Shown in pieces: positions 25,793 to 35,247 of a DNA stretch of 64,000 nt. This DNA is from Novosphingobium percolationis (lineage in GTDB: Bacteria > Pseudomonadota > Alphaproteobacteria > Sphingomonadales > Sphingomonadaceae), in NCBI RefSeq assembly GCF_020179425.1, contig NZ_JAILYM010000001.1:186001-250000 (forward strand), given 5' to 3'. Each line of letters starts with the position of its first letter. The stretch's first letter is position 1. Both the position numbers and the translations under genes were made by a program. Under the pieces are notes generated by a model, which saw only the letters and a list, made by a program, of their open reading frames with translations, had not been told where the DNA came from and made no database searches.

Positions 25793-28588
25793 TCAGTCGA
25801 ACTTGAACCGCACGCCCAGCGCAAAGGTGCGCGCCAGCAGCGTCGTGCCAAGGTTGAACTGGTCGGCGTTGCCGACGTCGCCGAACTGATAGTAGTTCTG
25901 CTGCGTCGAGTTGGTGAGGTTCACCGCGTCGAAGGTCACGCCGATCTTGTCGGTGACGTTCCAGGTCAACTGGAGGTCGAGGCTCTTTTCGGGACGGAAC
26001 CACACGCCGATCGGATTGGCGAACAGCCGCGCTTCGTTGTTGTGCAGGAACTGCTTGCGCCAGATGTAAGAAAGGCGGGCGTTGAACGGTCCCTTGTCGT
26101 AGGCGAGCGTGGCATTGTACGACAGCTTCGACACGCCGAAGAACTGCGACGTCGACTGGCCGACGATGTTGCCCGCGCTGTCGGATTCTGGGATGTTTTG
26201 CTTGGAATCCAGCACCGTCACGCTGCCCTGGAAGCCCAGGCCGTCGAGCGGGCCCGGCAGGTAGTGCGGGAAGTAGGTGAGGCCCACTTCGACGCCCTTC
26301 AGCACGCCGTTCGACGCGTTCACCGGGCGGGTGATGGCGAAGTAGTTGGTTGCGCCCGCTTGGATGCCGTTGTTGGGGATGTATTCGCGCACCGTCAGCG
26401 GCACCACCAACCCATCGATCTCGCGGCGGAAGCCCGTCACGTAGATCGCGCTGTCGCGGTCGAAGTACCATTCGAGCGCAAGGTCGAAGTTCTTCGAATG
26501 CGTCGGGCGCAGGTTGGCCGTGCCCGCCGAACCCGAACCATAGCCTACGTTGGTAAGGTCGCCGGTCAGGCTGTAGTTGGGGTTGATGTCGCTGAAGTTC
26601 GGACGGCGCAGCGTCTCGCCATAGTTGAAGCGCAGGCGCAGGTTGTCAGTCACTTCATAGCGCAGCGTGAACGCCGGCAGGAACTTGTTGGAACCGTTCG
26701 ACGCCGCGGTTTCCGCGCCACCGTTGTAGCGGTCGAAGAACTTGCTGTCGGTGTCGACGTTGACGAAGCGCACGCCGCCTTCGATCTTGAGCGGACGTCC
26801 GAACAGGTCGATCTGCGCATCGGCCATCAGGTAGGCCGACATCGTCGTCTCGGTGATGTCGAACACGCGGTCGAGCGTCAGCTGGTCCGAGGTCTTGAGG
26901 CCATAGAGCGAGCGGACGGTGTCGGCGTTGGCGTTGATCCAGTAGCCGCTCGGCAGCACCCAGCTGGTCGGCACGTCGGCCCGGCCATCGAAGAAGCCGC
27001 TGTTGGTGAACAGCGCCTCGGCGGGCAGGGCGTCGCTCAGCGCCTTGTTCAGACGGCCGCCGTCCTGCGTGCGGACATAAGTCGCGGCGGTGCGGCGGTC
27101 GACGCGCAGGCCCGCCTTGATCGCGCGCAGGAAGCCGTCGTCCCAGGTGTAATAACCATCGAGCGTGCCGGTGATGGCGTCGCCCTTGGCCTTGCCCGCG
27201 TTGTCGTAGAATTCGGCGACGTTCCACAACGTCGGATCGGCAAGCTGGCTGTCGTCGTTGAAGTGGAACGACGGAATGCCGCCGCCTGCGTTGAAGTCGG
27301 TGACGATCTGGCCGGCCACGCGGTCGGTGCGCATGGCCTGGAACGTGTTCTGGTTGGTGCTGGTCTGGTAGGCGACGTCGGCGACGATCTTGCCGCGCGA
27401 CCCAAGGTCCCACTTGCCGTTCAGCGCATAGACGTAGCTATCGGTGCGGTTGGTGGCGTAGTCGCCGCTGTTGAAGCCATAGACGTTGTCCACGGTGCGC
27501 GACTTGATGATGTTGGTGCCATCATACAGCGTGACCGGCCCGGGGTTGCCCCACCAGTCGACGAAGCTGAACTGCAGCGAATTGAAGGTGTTGCCACGGA
27601 ACCCAGCGTAGAACACTTCGGCGGTATAGACCGAGCTGCCGTTGGGCGCCCACTGCAGCGCGACGTTGAACGACGGGCGTTCGCGCTCGCCATAAAGGTC
27701 CGAGCTGAACACGGCGTCGCGACCGAGGTAGTAGGGCACGTCCACGCCGTTGATGTGCAGCGTCGAACCGGCGGCGGTGGGCAGGCCGGCGTTGAGGCCC
27801 GGCTGCCAGTTCACGTTGTCCGGGCCGGGGAAGATGCGTTCCAGCCGGCTGAAGCCCGATCCTTCCGGCGGGTTCTCGGTGGCGAAGGGCACGAAGGCGC
27901 CAGCCGTCGTGCTCATGTTGCGATACTTGGTCTTGCTGTAGCTGGCATTCACCAGCAGGCCGATCTCGCCGACGCCGGTGTCCCAGCGGTCGCTGACCAG
28001 CAGTGCCACGTTGGGGTTATAGCTGTCGGCCTGCTGGTTGTAGATCCCGCGCGCCAGGCCCGAGATGGTGAAGCCGTTGAAATCGAAAGGACGACGCGTT
28101 TCGACGTCGATCTGCCCGGCAAGGCCGGTCTCGATCTGGTCGGCCGAGCGCGTCTTGTAGACGTTGACGCTCTTGACGAGGTTCGCCGAAATGTCCTGCA
28201 GCGCGAACGACTGGCCCGCTGCGGTAAAGATGTTGCGGCCGTTGAGCGTGGTCAGCGGGTCCGACAGGCCGCGAATGGTCACCGCGCCCGCTTCGCCACC
28301 CGCGCGGTCGGTGATCTGGATGCCGGTCACGCGCTGCAGCGCTTCGACCACGTTGTTGTCAGGCAGCTTGCCCACGTCCTCGGCCACGATCGAATCGACG
28401 ATCTGGGTGGACTGCTTGCGCACGTTGAGCGCGCCGACGATCGAGGCGCGTACGCCGCTGACCACGATCTCGCCGCCGTCGGCGGGAGCTGCGGCAGGCG
28501 TGGTATCCGTCGTCTGTGCGTGGGCGACGGTCGACAGCGTGAGTGCGAGAATCGAGGTTGTACCGAATGCGAACGGCTTGAGCGCCAT
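25793..28588 (-). CDS. Large TonB-dependent receptor of the carbohydrate type
   Basis: Outer-membrane receptor of 931 residues with signal peptide (ends near VAHAQ, residue 25), TonB-box-like GEIVVSGVRASI, plug blocks DSIVAEDVGKLPDNNVVEALQRVTGIQI and a barrel ending GVRFKFD. The VAEDVGKLPDxxVxEALQRVPG-like plug and the length above 900 match the large glycan-import receptors of sphingomonads, xanthomonads and Caulobacter. It directly follows the arabinanase/arabinofuranosidase operon and has its own GTC-N-GAC sites upstream. It probably takes up arabino- or arabinogalacto-oligosaccharides. A strong AGGGAGG site precedes the ATG. Confidence 0.93.
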   Translation of the reverse strand: MALKPFAFGTTSILALTLSTVAHAQTTDTTPAAAPADGGEIVVSGVRASIVGALNVRKQSTQIVDSIVAEDVGKLPDNNVVEALQRVTGIQITDRAGGEAGAVTIRGLSDPLTTLNGRNIFTAAGQSFALQDISANLVKSVNVYKTRSADQIETGLAGQIDVETRRPFDFNGFTISGLARGIYNQQADSYNPNVALLVSDRWDTGVGEIGLLVNASYSKTKYRNMSTTAGAFVPFATENPPEGSGFSRLERIFPGPDNVNWQPGLNAGLPTAAGSTLHINGVDVPYYLGRDAVFSSDLYGERERPSFNVALQWAPNGSSVYTAEVFYAGFRGNTFNSLQFSFVDWWGNPGPVTLYDGTNIIKSRTVDNVYGFNSGDYATNRTDSYVYALNGKWDLGSRGKIVADVAYQTSTNQNTFQAMRTDRVAGQIVTDFNAGGGIPSFHFNDDSQLADPTLWNVAEFYDNAGKAKGDAITGTLDGYYTWDDGFLRAIKAGLRVDRRTAATYVRTQDGGRLNKALSDALPAEALFTNSGFFDGRADVPTSWVLPSGYWINANADTVRSLYGLKTSDQLTLDRVFDITETTMSAYLMADAQIDLFGRPLKIEGGVRFVNVDTDSKFFDRYNGGAETAASNGSNKFLPAFTLRYEVTDNLRLRFNYGETLRRPNFSDINPNYSLTGDLTNVGYGSGSAGTANLRPTHSKNFDLALEWYFDRDSAIYVTGFRREIDGLVVPLTVREYIPNNGIQAGATNYFAITRPVNASNGVLKGVEVGLTYFPHYLPGPLDGLGFQGSVTVLDSKQNIPESDSAGNIVGQSTSQFFGVSKLSYNATLAYDKGPFNARLSYIWRKQFLHNNEARLFANPIGVWFRPEKSLDLQLTWNVTDKIGVTFDAVNLTNSTQQNYYQFGDVGNADQFNLGTTLLARTFALGVRFKFD

Positions 28589-28633
28589 GAGATCACCCTC
28601 CCTGGAACGGGCCGGCCCCCTTGCCGTGCCCCA

Positions 28634-28665
28634 AATTTGTCGGACTAATTATTTGTCAGACATAT
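28634..28665. promoter_or_regulatory. Tandem GTC-N-GAC operator upstream of the arabinan TonB receptor
   Basis: Two adjacent palindromic sites 46-77 bp upstream of the receptor ATG: AATTTGTCGGACTAATT (28634-28650), symmetric as AATT-N-GTC-N-GAC-N-AATT, and ATTTGTCAGACATAT (28651-28665). The 13-mer ATTTGTCGGACTA of the first site recurs exactly at 40180-40192 upstream of the mutarotase gene, and a near copy lies between the aldehyde dehydrogenase and GntR genes. FadR-type GntR proteins bind GTC/GAC-like palindromes, so the local GntR regulator is the candidate. A further GAC-TAATTA-GTC palindrome lies at 28780-28791. Confidence 0.65.
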
Positions 28666-28785
28666 TGCTGGCAAGCGAAAAATTAATCACGCAATTGTTC
28701 TGGATTTTGACAACGCTGCCAGTGATGCAGGCGTGCCACGGGTGCTGGTGAACGCGCGTGCATTGGTATGAACAACTCAGACTAA

Positions 28786-30183
28786 TTAGTCGACTTTCCA
28801 CGCTGTTGCGCGGCCAAGCGGAGCGAGGGCAACCGTGGCACCGGAGGCGATGGCAACGCCCCGGCGGGCCGCCGATTCGAGGCGGATCGACTGGCTGCCT
28901 GCACGCTGGACGAGGAAGCGCTGCGCCGCGCCATCGACTGCAGGGGCAAGCCCAAGGCTTCCGTCCTCGCCGATTGTCACGCGATCGTCGCGCCGGAGGA
29001 TCGGTGCGATCGTGACCACACCGGGCGCATCCTCGATCAGCCGGAACTGCGTGGCCGCCAGCGTCGCCGCACCGGCGACCAGCCGTATTCCGTCGTGCGC
29101 CAACGCCACGCCATCGGCGGCCAGCAACCGCACCGGCATTGGCCCGTTGCCTACGGGCACGCCGAAATCGGGCGTGCCGTCCGCCTTGTAGTATAGCCGC
29201 TGCACGCGCGTATGGCGGTTGGGATCGAACAGCGGGTCGCCTTCGATCCGGTCGTAATCGCGCCCGTGATAGACCAGCACGTCGCGGCCCTGTTCGTCGA
29301 CGGTGAAGCTGTTGTGACCCGGTCCGAACACGCCCGTTTCGGGGCAGGTGACGAACACCGGCTCTTGCGCCTTGGTCCAGACGCGCGGGTCCATGATGTC
29401 GGCGTCGTCGGGCGCGCTCAACAGGCCCAAGCAATAGCGCGCATCGGTCGCGCTGGCCGAATAGGTCATGAACAGCCGCCCGTTGCGGGCCAGCACGGCT
29501 GGTGCCTCGTTCACCTTGAAGCCGCGCACTTCCCAGTCGAGCGTCGGCACGCTCAGCCGCGTCGCCTGCCGCGCCAGGGTGAGCGGGCTGGCCAGCGGCG
29601 CGATGTAGAGGTTCGAATTGGTCTCGATCCCCGGCTCGCGCTGCGCCCACGCGAAATAGCGCGTGCCGCGATGCACGAAGCTGGTGGAATCGAGGCAGAA
29701 GCTGTCCCAGGGCGCCTGGAACTGGCCCAGAACCTGCCAGTTGCCGGTCATCGGGTCCGGCCCGTCGCAGGCCACCGCGAACGTGCGGATGCGGAAGACG
29801 TCCTCGCCGCCACCGCTGGGGCCTGCTGCAAAATACATGATCCAGCGTCCGTCGATCAGATGCAGTTCGGGCGCCCAGATGAAGCCCGACATCGGCCCCG
29901 TTGCCTGATGCCGCCACAGCACGCGCTCTTCCGCCGTGGCGAGGCCCGCGATGGTCTTCGAGCGGCGTAGCACCAGTCGGTCGTACTCGGGCACCGATCC
30001 GGTCAGGTAATAGAACCCGTCATCGTGCCGGAGCACCTGCGCATCGGCGCGTTGGCGCACCAGCGGATTGACCGGGCCGGGCTCTGTCTGCGACGCCGGC
30101 AGGGCTCGATTTAGGCCCGTGCAGGCCACCGGCAGTACCGCGCTGCCGGCAACGAAGGCGCGGCGCGAAAGCGAAAGGGTCAT
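28786..30183 (-). CDS. GH43 alpha-L-arabinofuranosidase-like enzyme, with C-terminal AbfB-like region
   Basis: Secreted or periplasmic glycosidase of 465 residues. The N-terminus LSRRAFVAG is Tat-like. The five-bladed beta-propeller of family GH43 shows candidate catalytic base D47 (RADAQVLRHDDGFYYLTGS), pKa modulator D166 (LDSTSF) and acid E227 (KVNEAPAV). After about residue 340 a second region with FRLIEDAP and SIRLESAARRGVAIASG resembles an AbfB arabinose-binding domain. It is 27 bp downstream of the second GH43 gene in the operon. It probably removes arabinose from arabinan or arabinoxylan. The residue assignments are by motif reading only. Confidence 0.85.
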   Translation of the reverse strand: MTLSLSRRAFVAGSAVLPVACTGLNRALPASQTEPGPVNPLVRQRADAQVLRHDDGFYYLTGSVPEYDRLVLRRSKTIAGLATAEERVLWRHQATGPMSGFIWAPELHLIDGRWIMYFAAGPSGGGEDVFRIRTFAVACDGPDPMTGNWQVLGQFQAPWDSFCLDSTSFVHRGTRYFAWAQREPGIETNSNLYIAPLASPLTLARQATRLSVPTLDWEVRGFKVNEAPAVLARNGRLFMTYSASATDARYCLGLLSAPDDADIMDPRVWTKAQEPVFVTCPETGVFGPGHNSFTVDEQGRDVLVYHGRDYDRIEGDPLFDPNRHTRVQRLYYKADGTPDFGVPVGNGPMPVRLLAADGVALAHDGIRLVAGAATLAATQFRLIEDAPGVVTIAPILRRDDRVTIGEDGSLGLAPAVDGAAQRFLVQRAGSQSIRLESAARRGVAIASGATVALAPLGRATAWKVD

Positions 30184-30210
30184 CGCGAAAGTCCTCTCAG
30201 GCTCGTTCTG

Positions 30211-31203
30211 TCAGTCGATCGGTTCGGCCACCGGCCAGCCGTCTGCATCCCAGCGCAGACGCGCCACGCGCAGCACGGGTGCGCCGTTCGCCTCGCGGTC
30301 ATAGGCGTGCCACACGAGCCAGCTCGTGCCGTCCTTGTCGGTGAACGCGCCGGCGTGGCCTGGCCCGCGATAGCGCTGCTTTTCCTGCAGATCGGCGCGC
30401 AGCAGGATCGTGCCGCCGCCCTGTATCATCGCGCTGCCGTCGCGGCCCTTGTACGGCCCGGTGATCCTGTCCGCGCGCCCGACCACAGTGTAATAGGTGC
30501 TGTTCACGCCCTTGCAGCAATAGTCGTAGGACGCGATAAGGTAGTACGCGCCGCCGTGCGGCACGATGAACGGGGCTTCGATCGGCGCAGGCGCGTTTGC
30601 CGGAGCAGGACGGGAGGCGATGCTGTACGGTTCGGTTCCGGCCGCGGGCTTTCCCGTCTTCGGATCGAGGGGGAACAGCTTGATCCCGCTCCAGAAACTG
30701 CCCAGCGCCAGCCACTGTCGCCCTTGGGCATCGACCACGAAGTTCGGGTCGATGGCGTTGAAATCGTCCGCAGGCGTGGATTGGACGACAAGGCCCCGAT
30801 CGGTCCAGCGGTAGGCTTTCGATTTCGGATCGAGCGTCGGGCTGGTGGCCAGGCCAATGGCCGAACGGTTTGATCCGAAGGTCGAGACCGAATAGTACAG
30901 CCGGTATTCGCCGTTCACGTACGATATGTCCGGCGCCCAGATGCCTTCGGTCCCCGGTACGGCCTGCTTCGCCCAGGCCGGGATCTCGGCAAAGACCGAG
31001 CCCGCGTCGGTCCAGTGGTGCAGGTCGGGCGAGGTCTTGATGCCCACGTACCTGCCAACGGTGCTGAACACGTACCACGTCGCGCCTTCGCGGATCAGCA
31101 CCGGGTCGTGCACCGTCAGGTCGCCCGACAGCGGCGCGCCTTGCGCCACCGCAACCATCGGCGAAACGCTCAGGGCAAGCGCGAGCAGGGCGCGGCGCAG
31201 CAC
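30211..31203 (-). CDS. GH43 endo-alpha-1,5-L-arabinanase-like enzyme
   Basis: Protein of 330 residues with a signal peptide (about residues 1-21, LRRALLALALSVSPMVAVA). GH43 arabinanase landmarks are HDPVLIREGATWYVFSTVG with base D33, GIWAPDISYVNGEYRLYYSVS, NAIDPNFVVD and PIEAPFIVPHGG with the acid glutamate. Size and motif order match compact endo-1,5-arabinanases that cut the arabinan backbone. The start is a GTG at 31203, 2 nt after the aldolase stop, so translation is coupled to dgoA. No ATG fits without entering that gene. Confidence 0.88.
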   Translation of the reverse strand: MLRRALLALALSVSPMVAVAQGAPLSGDLTVHDPVLIREGATWYVFSTVGRYVGIKTSPDLHHWTDAGSVFAEIPAWAKQAVPGTEGIWAPDISYVNGEYRLYYSVSTFGSNRSAIGLATSPTLDPKSKAYRWTDRGLVVQSTPADDFNAIDPNFVVDAQGRQWLALGSFWSGIKLFPLDPKTGKPAAGTEPYSIASRPAPANAPAPIEAPFIVPHGGAYYLIASYDYCCKGVNSTYYTVVGRADRITGPYKGRDGSAMIQGGGTILLRADLQEKQRYRGPGHAGAFTDKDGTSWLVWHAYDREANGAPVLRVARLRWDADGWPVAEPID

Positions 31204-31205
31204 GG

Positions 31206-31838
31206 TCAGCCCTCGCTCGCGGCCCAGGCCTCGACCAGCGCGCGGGCCCTTGCGCCGACCATGGCCGCATCGTCGCCCGGCTTGTAGAGGCTGCCGCCCA
31301 CGCCGATGCCGAACACGCCCGCCTTGCGGAACTCGGCCACGTTGGCAGGGCCGACGCCGCCCACGGCCCATACGCGCGTGCCGCGGGGCAGCACTTCACC
31401 GATCGCCTTCACATAGCCGCTGCCCAGCACCGAGCCGGGAAACAGCTTCAGGCTGGTCGCGCCCGCCTTGATCGCGGCAAAGGCTTCGGTCGGGGTGAGG
31501 AAGCCCGGCAGCACGTCCATGCCAAGGTCCAGCGACCGTGCGATCACCGCCGGGTCGACATTGGGCGAGACCATGAAGGTGCCGCCCGCCTGCGCCAGCG
31601 TTTCGGCAAGCGCGGGGCTCACAACCGTGCCGCCGCCGATTGCCGCACGGTCGCCCAGCGCCTGCGCCATCGCGGCGATCGAGCCTGCCGGATCGGGCGA
31701 GTTGAACGGCACCTCGATCAGCTTCACCCCGGCATCGACCAGCGCTTCGGCCACGGCCACGGCTTCCCGCGTTTCGATGCCGCGCAGGATCGCCACGATG
31801 GGCGGGGCGCCTGCGGCGAGAACGTCGTCGATGGTCAT
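31206..31838 (-). CDS. dgoA: 2-dehydro-3-deoxy-6-phosphogalactonate aldolase
   Basis: Class I aldolase of 210 residues in the KDPG/KDPGal family. It splits the phosphorylated keto-deoxy acid to pyruvate and glyceraldehyde-3-phosphate. Seen are AILRGI at residues 16-21, general base E42 in KLIEVPFNSP and Schiff-base K131 in SLKLFPGS. The opening VAILRGIE and the pairing with dgoK favour KDPGal over KDPG. The start overlaps the dgoK stop by 4 bp. Together with DgoK it forms the lower half of the De Ley-Doudoroff galactose route, unusual to find inside an arabinan operon. Confidence 0.93.
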   Translation of the reverse strand: MTIDDVLAAGAPPIVAILRGIETREAVAVAEALVDAGVKLIEVPFNSPDPAGSIAAMAQALGDRAAIGGGTVVSPALAETLAQAGGTFMVSPNVDPAVIARSLDLGMDVLPGFLTPTEAFAAIKAGATSLKLFPGSVLGSGYVKAIGEVLPRGTRVWAVGGVGPANVAEFRKAGVFGIGVGGSLYKPGDDAAMVGARARALVEAWAASEG

Positions 31839-32731
31839 GGCTGCGAACTTTCCTGAAGCGTAAGGGTAAGGCCGGCGAGCACGGCGGCATCGCCATCGAC
31901 CGCCGTGAAGGCAAGGCCGCGCGCCGTAAGGGCGCGGGCGTAGAGAGCGGCAAGCGCAGGCGCACCGACCACCACGACTGAGCCGGTATCGGGCGCGAAC
32001 TGCGCCACTTCCGCGCCGATCAGCAGGCCGGAGAGATACCCCTGCGCCCACGCCCGCGACCGGCCATCGAGCAGCCGGGCCGCCCGCGCCTCGAACAGCG
32101 CGCCCGGCATCGGCTCGTCGGCGCGGGCAAGACCGCGCGCGAAGCCATCGTCGAAGCTGCCTTCGCCGGGGGCATCGTTGCCTGTTAGCGAGGACTGCCC
32201 CGCGATCAGCGCATAAAGCTCGCCAGTCGGCGCGGTGCGGAATCCGGTGATCGCACCATCGTCCAGCATGACCCACTTGCTGTGGGTGCCCGGCAGCACG
32301 ATGACATGGCGACCGTGCGCCAGCGCGGGATCGAGCGCCATCGCGCCGAAGACCTGCGCTTCTTCGCCCCGCATCACGTCGGGCACGCCCTTGGCATCGC
32401 GCGCCGACAGGCCGGGCAGCACGGCCACGGGCACCCCCGCGACGGTGAGCGTGGCGGGGGCGGCCTGCCATTGCGCGGCGGTGGCGGGGCAGGGGGCATA
32501 GGGCGCGACCACCAACCCGGCGGGCGATCCCGCCATGCCGCATAGCGTCACCCCCGCGATCGGCCCTTCGGCCAGCCAGAGGGCCAGCCGTTCGGCCAGC
32601 ACCTCGGCCGCATTGCCGGAAAGCGCGGTGGTCCCCGGCCCGTCGAGCCGCGCGGTCACGACCCCATCCTGCACCCGGAACAGGCGCAGGTTGGTGCCCC
32701 CCCAATCGCCAAGAACGCGTGCCGCGCTCAT
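31835..32731 (-). CDS. dgoK: 2-dehydro-3-deoxygalactonokinase
   Basis: Sugar kinase of 298 residues that phosphorylates 2-keto-3-deoxygalactonate for the DgoA aldolase. DgoK signatures are GDWGGTNLRLFRV at the N-terminus (phosphate loop), GMAGSPAGL, LPGTHSKWVMLDDGAITGFRTAPTGELYALI and GLLIGAEVA. Length matches the family (about 290-300). It overlaps the GH51 stop by 4 bp and the dgoA start by 4 bp, so it is read from the same operon message. No signal peptide, cytosolic. Confidence 0.94.
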   Translation of the reverse strand: MSAARVLGDWGGTNLRLFRVQDGVVTARLDGPGTTALSGNAAEVLAERLALWLAEGPIAGVTLCGMAGSPAGLVVAPYAPCPATAAQWQAAPATLTVAGVPVAVLPGLSARDAKGVPDVMRGEEAQVFGAMALDPALAHGRHVIVLPGTHSKWVMLDDGAITGFRTAPTGELYALIAGQSSLTGNDAPGEGSFDDGFARGLARADEPMPGALFEARAARLLDGRSRAWAQGYLSGLLIGAEVAQFAPDTGSVVVVGAPALAALYARALTARGLAFTAVDGDAAVLAGLTLTLQESSQP

Positions 32732-34293
32732 TGCAGCGTCAGCACCACGACCGACTTGGCGGGCAGCGTCACCGACAGCGTGTCGCCGCTCACGCTCGCG
32801 CCGCTGAACGGCGCGGGCTTCACCGCCTCGGGCGCATCGAAGGTGTTGTGCGCATTGATCGCGGGCGCGGTCAGCACGCGGCCCGAAACCCCGGTGGCGG
32901 AAAGCCCCGCCAGCTTGACCGTCACCGTGTTGGGCTGGTTCGGATCGAGGTTCGACAGCGCGACGTAGGTCTTGCCGTCCTTCGCCTTCACCGCCGATCC
33001 GCTCACCGCGGGCATCGTGAACTGGTCCTTGGCATACCACGGGGCGTCGATGTCGATGGGCAGCACCGTTCCGTCCTGCCACGGCTTGTACATCTCGAAC
33101 ACGTGATAGGTGGGGGTGAGGACCATCTTCGGCCCGTCGGTCAGGATCATCGCCTGCAACACGTTCACCATCTGCGCGATCGCGCTCATTCTCACGCGGT
33201 CGGCGTGGCGGGCGAAGATGTCGAGGTGGATCGAGGCGATCAGCGCATCGCGCAGCGTGTTCTGCTGGCGCAGGAAGCCCGGATGCGTGCCCGGATCCTG
33301 CGCGTACCACGCACCCCATTCGTCGACCGCGAGGAAGACGCGCTTCTTGGGATCGTACTTGTCCATGATCGCGGTGTGCTTCGCGATCAGGTCTTCCATG
33401 CGCCGGGCGCCTGCCAGCGCATCGGCCCAGCCGTGTTCGTCGAAATCGACCGCGGGCGCGCGTGGCGGCCAGCCGCCCGCCGGGTGGACGTAGTAATGCA
33501 GCGACACGCCGTCGAGCATATCGCCCGCCACGCGCATCATCGTCTCGGTCCAGGCGTAGTCGTCGACGTTGGCCCCGGCGGCGATCTTCATGATCCGTGT
33601 GCCCGCAGGCGCCTTGACGAACGTGGCATAGCGGCGCGTCACGTCCGCCGCGTATTCGGGCCGCATGTTGCCGCCGCAACCCCACAACTCGTTGCCCACG
33701 CCGAAATAGGGAACGGCCCAGGGCTGCTTGTGCCCGTTCTTCGCGCGCAGGTCGGCAAGGCTGCCGGCAGGCGCGGTCATGTATTCGACCCACTCGGCCA
33801 TTTCCTGCGGCGTGCCGTTGCCGACGTTGCCCGCGATATAGGCTTCGGCGCCCACCTGCCGCAGCAGCTCGAAGAATTCGTGCGTGCCGACCGCGTTCGG
33901 CTCGGTCACGCCGCCCCAATGCGTGTTGACCTTGACCGGGCGCTGCGCCTTGGGGCCGATGCCTTCGCGCCAGTGGTATTCGTCGGCGAAGCAGCCGCCG
34001 GGCCAGCGGATCACCGGCACCGACAGGGCCTTCAGCGCGCCGACCACGTCGTTGCGAAAGCCGTTGGTCTGCGGGATGGACTTGTCGCCCGCCACCCACA
34101 GCCCGCCATAGATGCCGTTGCCCAGATGCTCGGCGAACTGCGTGAAGATGCGCTTGTCATAGACCGGCCCCGGCGTGTCGGCGTGCAGCGTGGCGCTGGT
34201 CGGCGTGCCGCCGGTATCGGCCTGTACGGGCGTGGCGAGCGCGCTGGCGGCCAGCAGCAGGGCGGCAGCAGCGCGGCGGAAAGTCGTTGTCAT
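32728..34293 (-). CDS. GH51 alpha-L-arabinofuranosidase, exported
   Basis: Protein of 521 residues with a clear signal peptide (TTFRRAAAALLLAASALATPVQA). GH51 motifs are GLWVAG, IRWPGGCFADEYHW (residues 95-108), acid/base E202 in FGVGNELWG and nucleophile E325 in LAVDEWGAWY, so both catalytic glutamates are present. A C-terminal beta-domain ends in SVVVLTLQ. Many GH51 enzymes are cytosolic; here export to the periplasm is predicted, consistent with cleavage of oligosaccharides after TonB uptake. It ends inside the dgoK start. Confidence 0.95.
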   Translation of the reverse strand: MTTTFRRAAAALLLAASALATPVQADTGGTPTSATLHADTPGPVYDKRIFTQFAEHLGNGIYGGLWVAGDKSIPQTNGFRNDVVGALKALSVPVIRWPGGCFADEYHWREGIGPKAQRPVKVNTHWGGVTEPNAVGTHEFFELLRQVGAEAYIAGNVGNGTPQEMAEWVEYMTAPAGSLADLRAKNGHKQPWAVPYFGVGNELWGCGGNMRPEYAADVTRRYATFVKAPAGTRIMKIAAGANVDDYAWTETMMRVAGDMLDGVSLHYYVHPAGGWPPRAPAVDFDEHGWADALAGARRMEDLIAKHTAIMDKYDPKKRVFLAVDEWGAWYAQDPGTHPGFLRQQNTLRDALIASIHLDIFARHADRVRMSAIAQMVNVLQAMILTDGPKMVLTPTYHVFEMYKPWQDGTVLPIDIDAPWYAKDQFTMPAVSGSAVKAKDGKTYVALSNLDPNQPNTVTVKLAGLSATGVSGRVLTAPAINAHNTFDAPEAVKPAPFSGASVSGDTLSVTLPAKSVVVLTLQ

Positions 34294-34315
34294 CGTGACC
34301 TCTCCCAAGAGGTGT

Positions 34316-35242
34316 TTAGTCGAGAAATGCGTCGGTGATCGCGCGCTTTCCGCGCAGGAAGGCATCGGCGACGAGCCGCAGCGGACCGACGTCGACGTCG
34401 CTGCGGCCGCTGCGGATCAGCGTGGCGAAGCGGGCGTAGAGGCCGGGGTATTCGTGATCTTCGGCGTGTTCGGTACCGCTCGGCAGCGACAGCACCGCGC
34501 CGCCGTGCGCCAGCTTTAGCGTCCCCGCGTCGGTTTCGACCACGATGTCCCAGCTCTGGGGGCCGGTCTGCCGCCAGTCGAGGTCCATATGGATCTTCGC
34601 GCCCGCCGTGTCGCAGAAATGCATGTCCGCTGCGATCGGCGCAGCGCGATTGGCCGGGATTTCCAGCGTCGCGCTCTTGAGGAAGAACGGGCGCGGCAGG
34701 ATGTGGGTGACGATCGACAGCGCATTGATGCCCGGATCGAACACGCCGAGCCCGCCCGGTTCCCAGATCCACGCCTGCCCCGGATGCCAGACGCGCACGT
34801 CCTCGCGCCAGGTGATCTCGACGCTTTCGATGCGGCGCTCGGCCAGCCAGGCGCGGGCCGGGGCGACCCCTGCCGCAAAGCGCGAATGCCACGCTGCGAA
34901 CAGTGTTGCGCCGACCTTGTCCGCGCGACTTTCCAGCGCGGCTACTTCAGCCAGCGTCGCGCCGGGAGGCTTTTCCAGGAACACGTGGATGCCGCGCTTC
35001 AGCGCCATCGCGGCCAGATCGTAGCGGACCTGCGGCGGGGTGCAGAGCGCGACAGCATCGACCGCCGGGCCTTCCTCCAGCAATGCCTCAAGGCTTTCGA
35101 GGTGCGGCACGTCCGGCACGCCCGGATCGTGCGGGCTGACCGTGGCGGCAAGGCTGAAAGCGCGGTTGCCGGCGATGGCGGGCAGGTGCTGGTCACGGGC
35201 GATCTTGCCCACGCCCACGACTGCGATACGGATCGGATCCAT
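34316..35242 (-). CDS. L-arabinose / D-galactose 1-dehydrogenase (Gfo/Idh/MocA family)
   Basis: NAD(P)-dependent dehydrogenase of 308 residues. It begins VVGVGKIARDQHLPAI and contains CTPPQVRYD, the catalytic FLEKPPGATL, WHPGQAWIWEPGGLGVFDPGINALSIVT and a C-terminal SDVDVGPLRLVADAFLRG. From memory these stretches match the Azospirillum L-arabinose 1-dehydrogenase almost block for block, an enzyme that also oxidises D-galactose. It makes the sugar lactone. It is 5 bp after araD1 and 22 bp before GH51 in the operon. This promiscuity would let one enzyme feed both the arabinose and galactose routes encoded here. Confidence 0.92.
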   Translation of the reverse strand: MDPIRIAVVGVGKIARDQHLPAIAGNRAFSLAATVSPHDPGVPDVPHLESLEALLEEGPAVDAVALCTPPQVRYDLAAMALKRGIHVFLEKPPGATLAEVAALESRADKVGATLFAAWHSRFAAGVAPARAWLAERRIESVEITWREDVRVWHPGQAWIWEPGGLGVFDPGINALSIVTHILPRPFFLKSATLEIPANRAAPIAADMHFCDTAGAKIHMDLDWRQTGPQSWDIVVETDAGTLKLAHGGAVLSLPSGTEHAEDHEYPGLYARFATLIRSGRSDVDVGPLRLVADAFLRGKRAITDAFLD

Positions 35243-35247
35243 AACGA

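Noticed and set aside
31206..31838. Annotation as KDPG aldolase of the Entner-Doudoroff pathway (Eda)
   Set aside because: It overlaps dgoK and no edd or 6-phosphogluconate genes are near, so KDPGal is the better substrate guess.
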